Shown in pieces: positions 55,208 through 62,766 of a stretch of 64,000 nucleotides of DNA. The stretch covers positions 33,232 through 97,231 of the forward strand of contig JAQVMB010000002.1 of the NCBI GenBank assembly GCA_028703835.1, written 5' to 3'. The DNA comes from Candidatus Peribacteraceae bacterium. Its GTDB lineage: Bacteria; Patescibacteriota; Gracilibacteria; Peribacterales; Peribacteraceae. Position 1 is the first letter of the stretch, and each line of letters opens with the position of its first letter. Under the pieces are notes generated by a model. It was not told the DNA's origin, did not search any database, and saw only the letters and a list, made by a program, of their open reading frames with translations. The position numbers and the translations under genes are program-made.

Positions 55208-56320
55208 ATGGGTGTTGTGATTTCAGCGCTGGCATTCCTGCTCCTCCTCAGCGTGCTCGTGCTCATCCACGAGTGCGGCCACTATTTTGCGGCGAAAGAA
55301 GCAGGCGTGACGGTGGAGGAGTTCGGCTTCGGCCTGCCGCCGCGTGCGAAGACGCTCTTCACGTACGGCGGTACGCGCTTCTCGCTCAACTGGATTCCTT
55401 TCGGCGGGTTCGTGCGGCTGAAGGGGGAGAACCTGGAACGGGAATCCGACCGGCACAAGCGCGGCAGCTTTTCGGCCGCGTCGATCCCCGCGCGCATCGT
55501 CATCCTCAGCGCGGGCGTCGCCATGAATTTCCTCTTCGCGCTTTTGCTCTTCACGGTGGGTTTCTCCGTCGGCCGCTGGATCCCGACGTACCTGACGTAT
55601 GAGGAGCTGCAGGGGGCGGCGGAACGCGGGGAAGTGCACCTCGTGCCCGGCGTCCTCATCGACGAGGTCATTGCCGGAGGGGGGGCGGAGCAGGCGGGGA
55701 TCCCCGTTCCGAGCATCCTCACGGCCGTGAGCGGCACGCCCGTCACGTCTCCCGACCAGGTGGCGCCGTTGCAGGAGGGGAAGCGCCGCGTGTCCTACGC
55801 GCTCCTCACGGGCACGGGTTTCACGCAGGAAGTGACGCTGACGCTGCCCGTTCGCGACGGCAAGACCGGCGTCTCGCTGCGCGCTTCGCCGCGCGAATTA
55901 TCCGCTCCGGCCCGCTCCGTCGGGAAAGCGTTCCTCCTTTCCCTCCGCGAGGCGCGGGTGGTGACGGTGCAGACCGTGATCGGGATGGAGCAGTTGGCGG
56001 TGACGCTGTTTTCCCAGGGGCGCATTCCCGAAGGGGTCACGGGCATCGTCGGCATCGCGGAGCTGACGCACCTTTCCGTGCAGGAAGGGTTCACGACGTA
56101 CCTTCGCCTCGTCGCGCTTCTCAGCTTGAGCCTGGCCGTCCTGAACATCCTGCCGCTTCCCGCCCTGGACGGAGGACGATTACTCTTCGTGCTGGTCGAG
56201 CTGGTCCGGCGCAAGCCCGCCAACCGCCAGTTTGAAATCACCACGAACCTCGTCGGTTTCCTGCTCCTCATCGGCCTCATTCTCGTCATCACGTACAACG
56301 ATATCATCCGCTTGTTCTGA
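55208..56320 (+). CDS. rseP: RIP metalloprotease RseP (M50)
   Basis: LLLLSVLVLIHECGHYFAAKEAGVTVEEFGFGLPPR, NWIPFGGFVRLKGE, PDZ-like region, LNILPLPALDGGRLLFVLVEL. Confidence 0.93.
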   Translation: MGVVISALAFLLLLSVLVLIHECGHYFAAKEAGVTVEEFGFGLPPRAKTLFTYGGTRFSLNWIPFGGFVRLKGENLERESDRHKRGSFSAASIPARIVILSAGVAMNFLFALLLFTVGFSVGRWIPTYLTYEELQGAAERGEVHLVPGVLIDEVIAGGGAEQAGIPVPSILTAVSGTPVTSPDQVAPLQEGKRRVSYALLTGTGFTQEVTLTLPVRDGKTGVSLRASPRELSAPARSVGKAFLLSLREARVVTVQTVIGMEQLAVTLFSQGRIPEGVTGIVGIAELTHLSVQEGFTTYLRLVALLSLSLAVLNILPLPALDGGRLLFVLVELVRRKPANRQFEITTNLVGFLLLIGLILVITYNDIIRLF

Positions 56321-56321
56321 T

Positions 56322-57776
56322 ATGTCGCCCGCCGTTGCTCCGCCACCGGCTCCCGTCATCGATCAGACCCTGCGGGATCTCTGGGTGACCATCCTCCGCG
56401 GCATCGAGCCAAAACTGCAGCGCAGCCAGTTCATCACATGGTTCAAGGACACGACGGTGCTGGGGAACGAGGAAGGGACGCTGGTGGTGGGCTTGCCGCT
56501 GCCGATGTTCCTGAACTGGCACATGGAACACTACCGGGTCCTCACGCTGGAGGCGGCGCAGGCCGTGGAGCCGTCCGTGCGCCAGATCGTGTACAAGGTG
56601 GACGTGGGCTTGCGGGACAACCGTGAGCGGTCGACCGATATCCTCCAATTTTTCCCCGAGCAGAAACGGCGCAAGCTGGCGGGTCGCCAGGAAGTGAAGC
56701 TGGCGGAGGGGATCGTGAGCAAGGTGCTCAACCCCAAGTACACGCTGGAGCACTTCGTCGTCGGCGCCAACAACCGTCTCGCGCACGCGGCGTGCCAGGC
56801 CGTGGCGAACCAGCCGGGCGGCAAGTACAACCCGCTCTTTCTCTATGGCGGCGTGGGGCTGGGCAAGACGCATCTCCTCCAGGCGACGGGTAACGCCATC
56901 CTGAAACAGGCGCCCAAGGCGACGGTGGTCTACACCACGACGGAGGATTTCACGAATCAGGTCATCGAGGCGATCCAGCACCAGAAGATGGAGCAGCTGC
57001 GCCGCCGGTACCGTCTGGTGGATGTGCTGATCATCGACGACGTGCAGTTTCTCGCCAACAAGGAGCGGACGCAGGAAGAATTTTTCCATACGTTCAACGC
57101 GCTCTACGAGGAGCGCAAGCAGGTCATCATTTCCGCGGACCGCCCTCCCCAGGAATTGCAGATGGAGGACCGGCTCATCTCCCGCTTCGAGCGTGGGATG
57201 ATCGCGGACGTGAGCGTCCCCGACTACGAGACGCGCCTGGCGATCCTTTCCGAGAAAGCGGCGGAGTACGAGATCTTCCTGGACATGCATGTCCTGCAGT
57301 TCATCGCCGAGCACGTCACGCGCAACGTCCGTGAGCTGGAGGGAATTCTCATGCAGGCCGTGGCGCTCTACGAGCTGGAGCAGCGCATGCCCACCATCAA
57401 GAGCATCGCGGAGATCATGCGGAAGCTGAACAAGGATCCGTACGTCGAGGAGGAGAAAGTCGGCTTCGAGACGCCCGAGAAGCGCAAGGCCACGTTCCAG
57501 GATCTCCTGGAGTCGGTGAGCCGCTACTACTCCGTGTCCGTGCAGGACATGATCGGCCAGTCGCGCGTGCGGGAGATCCTCGTGCCGCGCCAGATCGCGA
57601 TGTTCCTCGGCAAGAAGCACCTGCGCATGAGTTACGTCCGCCTCGGGGAGATGTTCAGCAACCGTGACCACACGACGGTGATGAACGCGGTGGAGAAGAT
57701 CGAGCAGAAGCAGCAAAACGATCCGCAATTACTCAGGGAGGTCCGGGCGATCGAACAGGAGCTTGGAGTAGTGTGA
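56322..57776 (+). CDS. dnaA: Chromosomal replication initiator DnaA
   Basis: YTLEHFVVGANNRLAHAACQAVANQPGGKYNPLFLYGGVGLGKTHLLQA, LIIDDVQFLANKERTQEEFFHTFN, SRFERGMIADVSVPDYETRLAIL, QIAMFLGKKHLRMSYVRLGEMFSNRDHTTVMNAVEKI. Confidence 0.97.
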   Translation: MSPAVAPPPAPVIDQTLRDLWVTILRGIEPKLQRSQFITWFKDTTVLGNEEGTLVVGLPLPMFLNWHMEHYRVLTLEAAQAVEPSVRQIVYKVDVGLRDNRERSTDILQFFPEQKRRKLAGRQEVKLAEGIVSKVLNPKYTLEHFVVGANNRLAHAACQAVANQPGGKYNPLFLYGGVGLGKTHLLQATGNAILKQAPKATVVYTTTEDFTNQVIEAIQHQKMEQLRRRYRLVDVLIIDDVQFLANKERTQEEFFHTFNALYEERKQVIISADRPPQELQMEDRLISRFERGMIADVSVPDYETRLAILSEKAAEYEIFLDMHVLQFIAEHVTRNVRELEGILMQAVALYELEQRMPTIKSIAEIMRKLNKDPYVEEEKVGFETPEKRKATFQDLLESVSRYYSVSVQDMIGQSRVREILVPRQIAMFLGKKHLRMSYVRLGEMFSNRDHTTVMNAVEKIEQKQQNDPQLLREVRAIEQELGVV

Positions 57777-57821
57777 AACACTCATTCCTGCTGAAGAAAA
57801 CAATATGACACCTACTTTGTA

Positions 57822-57851
57822 TTGTTTGCCCCCGATCCGTTGCTGTACACT
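57822..57851 (+). promoter_or_regulatory. Candidate promoter of the thrS leader
   Basis: TTGTTT (57822-57827), 18-nt spacer, TACACT (57846-57851); would start transcription a few nt before ATG 57861. Confidence 0.45.
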
Positions 57852-57860
57852 TTGACGGTC

Positions 57861-57911
57861 ATGCAGCATCTCTTCGTCACGACGACGACCACGACGACGA
57901 CCTCCTTCTAG
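57861..57911 (+). CDS. thrS leader peptide MQHLFVTTTTTTTTSF
   Basis: ATG CAG CAT CTC TTC GTC ACG ACG ACG ACC ACG ACG ACG ACC TCC TTC TAG: eight consecutive Thr codons 88 bp upstream of the threonyl-tRNA synthetase start. Below the ORF track length cutoff. Confidence 0.82.
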   Translation: MQHLFVTTTTTTTTSF

Positions 57912-57971
57912 GAAGGGGAGAGCTGCTCACGCCTCCGTCTCACCCTTCCGAAGAGCGAAGGTTTCTTTTTT
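57902..57971 (+). terminator. Attenuator: alternative 1:2, 2:3 and terminator 3:4 hairpins
   Basis: 1:2 CTCCTTC(57902-57908)/GAAGGGG(57912-57918); 2:3 GGAAGGG(57911-57917)/CCCTTCC(57943-57949); 3:4 CCTTC(57944-57948)/GAAGG(57957-57961) followed by TTTCTTTTTT. Confidence 0.8.
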
Positions 57972-57998
57972 ATCTCCCCACTCCTATCCTCCTCCCAT

Positions 57999-59819
57999 AT
58001 GTCCACACAAGCTCCGGAACAACCCGTCGATGACCTCTACAAGATCCGCCACTCCGTGGCGCACGTCCTCGCGCAGGCCGTGCAGCGGCTGTGGCCGACC
58101 GTGAAGATCACGTTGGGGCCGCCGATCGACTACGGCGCCTATTACGATTTCCTCTTCGACCAGCCCATCTCGGAGGAGGATTTCCCGAAGATCGAGAAGG
58201 AAATGCGCAAGATCATCAACCAGGGGCAGACGTTCCGTCGTGATGACCTGACGGCTGAGGAGGCGAAGAAGTACTGGAAGGAGCGCAAGCAGCCCTTCAA
58301 GGTGGAGCTGATCGAGGACCTGGAGAAGAGCCAGCACATCACGGAGGTGACGCACTACGCGAACATCGGATTAAAAGGAGAGGAGACGTTCGTCGACCTC
58401 TGCCGCGGTGGGCACGTCGAAAGCACCAAGGAGATCCCTGCGGATGCGTTCAAGATCATGAGCCTCGCGGGGGCGTACTGGCGCGGGGACGAGAAACGGG
58501 AGCAGCTCACGCGCATTTACGTGGCTGCGTTCCGGAGCAAGAAGGAACTGGAGGAGTACCAGACGATGATGGAAGAAGCCCGCAAGCGCGACCACCGCAA
58601 GCTCGGAAAGGAACTGGATCTCTTCATATTCTCGGATGACGTGGGTCCCGGGCTGCCTCTCTGGACGCCGCGCGGGACGATCATCGCGGATGCGATCGAA
58701 ACGTTGGCGAAGGAGACGGAGGCCGAAGGCGGCTATCTCCGCGTCCGGACGCCCCATGTCGCGAAAGGGCAATTGTACGAGAAGACGGGGCACTTGGCGC
58801 ACTACAGGGAAACGATGTTTCCGCCGATGAAATTGGGCGACGACGAAGGGGAGTATTTCCTCAAGCCCATGAATTGCCCGCACCACCACCAGATCTTCGC
58901 GTCGGGCCTGCGCAGTTACCGCGAGTTGCCGATGCGGTTGGCGGAGTACGGCCACTGCTACCGTTCCGAGGGGTCCGGCGCCCTCTTCGGCCTCATGCGC
59001 GTCCGTTCGCTCACGATGAATGATGCGCACATCTACTGCACGGAAGAGCAGTTCGAGGAAGAATTCAATGCCGTCTTGCGGATGTACCTGAAGTACTTCG
59101 AGCTCTTCGACATCAAGAAGTACGTCATGCGCCTGTCGCTCCACGATCCCAAGGAGTTGGGGAAGAAGTATGTGGACGCGCCGGCGCTGTGGCTGAAAAC
59201 GGAGGACATGGTGCGGTCGGCCATGAAGAAATCGGGGATCGACTACGTTGAGGTGCCGGACGAAGCGGCGTTCTACGGCCCGAAGATCGACGTGGAGGTG
59301 TGGAGCGCCATCGGAAGGGAGTTCACGCTCGCCACGAACCAAGTGGACTTCGACGTGCCCGGGAAATTGGGACTGAAGTACATCGACAAGGACGGGTCGG
59401 AGAAAGTGCCCATCTGCATCCATCGCGCGCCGCTCTCCACGCACGAGCGCCTCATCGGTTTCCTCATCGAACAGTTCGCGGGCCTGTTCCCGCTCTGGCT
59501 CGCGCCGGTGCAGGTCGCCCTCATCCCCGTTGCGGGGGCACACGAGGCGTATGCGAAAGACTTGGAACGGCGGATGAAGGAGCAGGGGATCCGCACGCAG
59601 GTCATGGATCCCGCCGATTCGCTCGGCAAGCGCGTCCGGGAAGGGGAGAAGTGGAAGATCCCGTACCTGCTTGTGATCGGGGACAAGGAGGCGGAGTCCA
59701 AGTCCGTGGCCGTCCGCAACGTCTCTACGAAGCAACAGGTGACCGTTCCGTTCGAGGAATTCGTCGCGAAGACCGCGGAGGACATTCGGGAGCGGAGGCT
59801 GCGGGCATCCATTGGATAG
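57999..59819 (+). CDS. thrS: Threonyl-tRNA synthetase, no N-terminal TGS domain evident
   Basis: RHSVAHVLAQAVQRL, DLCRGGHVESTKEI, KPMNCPHHHQIFASGLRSYRELPMRLAEYGHCYRSEGSGALFGLMRVRSLTMNDAHIYC, ICIHRAPLSTHERLIGFLIEQFAGLFPLWLAPVQV. Confidence 0.96.
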   Translation: MSTQAPEQPVDDLYKIRHSVAHVLAQAVQRLWPTVKITLGPPIDYGAYYDFLFDQPISEEDFPKIEKEMRKIINQGQTFRRDDLTAEEAKKYWKERKQPFKVELIEDLEKSQHITEVTHYANIGLKGEETFVDLCRGGHVESTKEIPADAFKIMSLAGAYWRGDEKREQLTRIYVAAFRSKKELEEYQTMMEEARKRDHRKLGKELDLFIFSDDVGPGLPLWTPRGTIIADAIETLAKETEAEGGYLRVRTPHVAKGQLYEKTGHLAHYRETMFPPMKLGDDEGEYFLKPMNCPHHHQIFASGLRSYRELPMRLAEYGHCYRSEGSGALFGLMRVRSLTMNDAHIYCTEEQFEEEFNAVLRMYLKYFELFDIKKYVMRLSLHDPKELGKKYVDAPALWLKTEDMVRSAMKKSGIDYVEVPDEAAFYGPKIDVEVWSAIGREFTLATNQVDFDVPGKLGLKYIDKDGSEKVPICIHRAPLSTHERLIGFLIEQFAGLFPLWLAPVQVALIPVAGAHEAYAKDLERRMKEQGIRTQVMDPADSLGKRVREGEKWKIPYLLVIGDKEAESKSVAVRNVSTKQQVTVPFEEFVAKTAEDIRERRLRASIG

Positions 59820-59929
59820 CGGTCAGCGGTCAGCTCTCAGCTTCCAGAATCTCTGACCGCTGATCGCTGGAAGCTGAAAGCTTCTCTGATCGTGGGCAAC
59901 GGGGGAAAGGTCTGCTACGATCTCTGCCG

Positions 59930-60856
59930 ATGTTCCAGGCCTTTGAACTCGGCCCCTTTATCTTTTGGACGCGACTGGCCTTCGTGCTGGCCGGTTTGTG
60001 GCTGTCGATGGAGTTCTTCCTGCGCATCGCGCACAGCGCGAACCTGTCTCTGCAGCATTTCCGGGAACACGGGCTGCGGTACGTCCTGGCGTTCCTGCTG
60101 TGCGGACGGGGATTGGCCGTCTTGCAGGAGTACAGGGTGTATTTGAAGGATCCGCTGCGCATCTTCGTTGTCTGGGACGGCGGATTCAGCTTTCTCGGAG
60201 GGGCCATCGGCATCGGCATCGTGCTCTTCTTCGTCACGCGGGAACACCGGTCCACATTCCTGCAATGGCTGGACGCCCTCGTGCCTGCCACCACGTTCGG
60301 CCTCGTGTTCGAGTGGCTCGGGGCGTTCTTCTCCGGTAATGCCTACGGCCGCCCGGCGGACGTATTCTGGGCGGTGACGTACGTGGATGCCATGAACGTC
60401 CGCTACGCGGTTCCCATCCATCCCGTCCAGCTCTACTACGCGCTCTTTTCCTTCTTCCTCACCTTCCTGCTCCTCGTCGTGCGGAAGAAAGCAAAGCGTG
60501 TCGGGACGGAAACGCTGGCGGGCATCGTTCTCCTTGCCATCGGCACCTACGGCTTCGAGTATTTCCGGGGGGATTTCGGCATCCCCGTCTTCGCCACGAA
60601 AATCGATTTCATCCTCCTGCTCGGTCTCTTCCTGAGCCTGGGGACGTTCGCGGCATTCGGCAGCAAGCTTTCGAAGCGCGTGGTGATCGGGTATGAATCC
60701 GCCCTTCTCCTCATTGCCGCCGGTTACGTCTTCCTTCGCCCGTTCCTCGATCTCGACACCTACGAGCTTCGCTTCAGCCAGCTTCTGGCCGTTCTTTCCC
60801 TCCTGGCGGCGGTCGTGTATGTCGTGGACCACCGACGTCGCTATCCTTACCTCTGA
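59930..60856 (+). CDS. lgt: Prolipoprotein diacylglyceryl transferase
   Basis: Multi-TM; GGFSFLGGAIGIGI, FFSGNAYGRPAD, VPIHPVQLYYALFSF, GTYGFEYFRGD. Confidence 0.85.
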   Translation: MFQAFELGPFIFWTRLAFVLAGLWLSMEFFLRIAHSANLSLQHFREHGLRYVLAFLLCGRGLAVLQEYRVYLKDPLRIFVVWDGGFSFLGGAIGIGIVLFFVTREHRSTFLQWLDALVPATTFGLVFEWLGAFFSGNAYGRPADVFWAVTYVDAMNVRYAVPIHPVQLYYALFSFFLTFLLLVVRKKAKRVGTETLAGIVLLAIGTYGFEYFRGDFGIPVFATKIDFILLLGLFLSLGTFAAFGSKLSKRVVIGYESALLLIAAGYVFLRPFLDLDTYELRFSQLLAVLSLLAAVVYVVDHRRRYPYL

Positions 60857-60862
60857 TTCCGT

Positions 60863-61264
60863 ATGCAGCTGCTTCTCACCATCCTGTCCGACGACCCGAT
60901 CGTCCGCGCCACGCAAGTGTCGCTCCTCGTCGCGGGGTTCCTCGCCGTGTACCTGGTCTGTTACGCCACGCGCGACATTCTGCTGCGCACGCGGTCGTTC
61001 CTCTATCAGGCGTTCTGCATCCTGCTCGTGGCGGCGTTGCCCGTCTTCGGTTTTTTCCTGTACCTGCTCGTCCGTCCCGCCCGCACCGTGCGGCAGCGTG
61101 AGACGGATGAAGTGCTGCGCCGGATCCTGGCGTTTACCGAAAACGCGGAGGTGGTGCGCGATGAGGAGGAGTCGGAAGAGGCCGAAGAACAGGAAGAAGC
61201 CCCGGACGGAGACGAAACGCCGGGGGAGGAGCGGGATACGGAGGAGCAGCCTCCCGCCGTTTGA
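60863..61264 (+). CDS. Two-TM protein with acidic C-terminus
   Basis: Two hydrophobic helices then E/D-rich tail. Confidence 0.6.
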   Translation: MQLLLTILSDDPIVRATQVSLLVAGFLAVYLVCYATRDILLRTRSFLYQAFCILLVAALPVFGFFLYLLVRPARTVRQRETDEVLRRILAFTENAEVVRDEEESEEAEEQEEAPDGDETPGEERDTEEQPPAV

Positions 61265-61306
61265 TCGGCTTCCCTCGCGTCCCTATCCTGCTACCATAGC
61301 GTTCCT

Positions 61307-61735
61307 ATGCAATCCTTGTACCAAGCCGTCAGGCCTTTCCTCCGCTACGTCTTCTACCCGAACCCCGGCGACGCCGCGTACGGCGACGGATGGGTGATTG
61401 CGCTGTTCATCCTTGCGGGCGCTCTGGTCGTCGCATCCTTCGTCCTGCGCCGGTGGCGGACGAGCCTCCAGAATCCCGTTACGCGCAAACTCAGCCGCTC
61501 GTGGAGCGGGGCAAGCCTGTGGTTCGGCTTGGTCGCCGCCGTGCTCACCGTGTCCCGGACGGAGCAGATCCAATTCTTCGCCATGCGGTTGCTGTGGGGG
61601 TTGTGGATTCTTTCGCTCCTCCTCTACGTCTTCTTCCAGCTCCGCCAGTTCCGCGCCCGCCATTACAGCATGTTGCCCAGGGAACGGACGATGGATCCGT
61701 TGGAGCGGTATCTGCCTGGTAAACGGCGCCACTGA
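61307..61735 (+). CDS. Three-TM membrane protein
   Basis: Hydrophobic segments VIALFILAGALVVASFVL, ASLWFGLVAAVLTV, LLWGLWILSLLLYVFF. Confidence 0.58.
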   Translation: MQSLYQAVRPFLRYVFYPNPGDAAYGDGWVIALFILAGALVVASFVLRRWRTSLQNPVTRKLSRSWSGASLWFGLVAAVLTVSRTEQIQFFAMRLLWGLWILSLLLYVFFQLRQFRARHYSMLPRERTMDPLERYLPGKRRH

Positions 61736-61805
61736 ACAAGGGATCGGTCGGTAGCGGAAAGGATATTTGACTTGCATGCAATGTTTCTGGAGAATGCACC
61801 ATCCT

Positions 61806-62573
61806 ATGCCCCTGAAGCATTTCACGGAGACTCTGCTCGTCATCGCTCTCGGGATCGTTGCCATCGTCACGGGGGTATTGGTCTCGACGCTGCCCGCCCT
61901 GCCGCAGGGGGCGTTGCCGTGGCTCATCGTGCTGGCGTTGGGTCTTGCGTACCCGTTGTCCCTCTACCCGCTGCTCAAGCGGAACAGGGCCGACTACTCC
62001 TTCCGGTTGCTCCATTTCCTTCCCGCACTCGCCGCCATCGTCTGGCTTGCGTTGCAGCTGCTGCAGTCGGTGCCCGGCGTGTCCGCCTTCCTCTCGTCGT
62101 TCCTCTTCGGGTGGGCGCTCCCGTGGGTGGCGCTTTCCTTTCTCCTGCTCATTCTCTTCTGTCTCCATGTCATCCGTCGCCGCGTGCCGCGGATCACGGC
62201 GCTCCTCCTCCTCTTCGTGCCGTTCCTGCTCCTTTCGCTCTACGGCGAGGGGGCGTGGGACGGGCAGGAGCGGTTGCAGGCTTCCCTTTGGCGGGGGCAT
62301 TGGTGGGATCTCACGTCCACCGTCGCATCCTCTTCGTCGAGCATGCCGGGGATCGTCGCCTCGTCCGGCGGGAAGAGCGGGACCGTGGCGAGCGCCGTCA
62401 TCAGCGCCGGTCGAAGCAGCCGTCCCGTCCTGCTCGCGTCATCCTCGTCGAAGCCGCCGAGCCTTCCGTCCGCCGGCCCGGGGATGGATATCCTCCTCAT
62501 GACGCTGGGGGCGCTGTATATGGGGACGCTCCATCGGAGAGCGAGGAAGAGGATGGATCAACCCAAGGCGTAA
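61806..62573 (+). CDS. Multi-TM membrane protein with Ser-rich C-terminal region
   Basis: At least four TM segments followed by STVASSSSSMPGIVASSGGKSGTVASAVISAGRSSRPVLLASSSSKPPS. Confidence 0.55.
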   Translation: MPLKHFTETLLVIALGIVAIVTGVLVSTLPALPQGALPWLIVLALGLAYPLSLYPLLKRNRADYSFRLLHFLPALAAIVWLALQLLQSVPGVSAFLSSFLFGWALPWVALSFLLLILFCLHVIRRRVPRITALLLLFVPFLLLSLYGEGAWDGQERLQASLWRGHWWDLTSTVASSSSSMPGIVASSGGKSGTVASAVISAGRSSRPVLLASSSSKPPSLPSAGPGMDILLMTLGALYMGTLHRRARKRMDQPKA

Positions 62574-62766
62574 GGTGACAGGATTTCAGGATTGCAGGAA
62601 TGCAAGGAAGATCGCAAAGTTCTAAGGCCTCAATATTTCATGTTTCCTTGAGATCTTGGTGCCATGTCATCTTTCTTGTATTCCCAGTGCCCTGTATTCC
62701 TGATTCCTTCGTTCGGTGGCGGCCACCTGCTATCATTCGCATGCTCCTTTTCCCGCACTTTCCGCC

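Noticed and set aside
57897-57975. T-box riboswitch for thrS
   Set aside because: No T-box consensus or specifier-loop architecture; the Thr-codon leader and alternative hairpins explain the region better.
56304-59735. Minus-strand ORFs opposite dnaA and thrS
   Set aside because: Antisense shadows of strongly supported genes.
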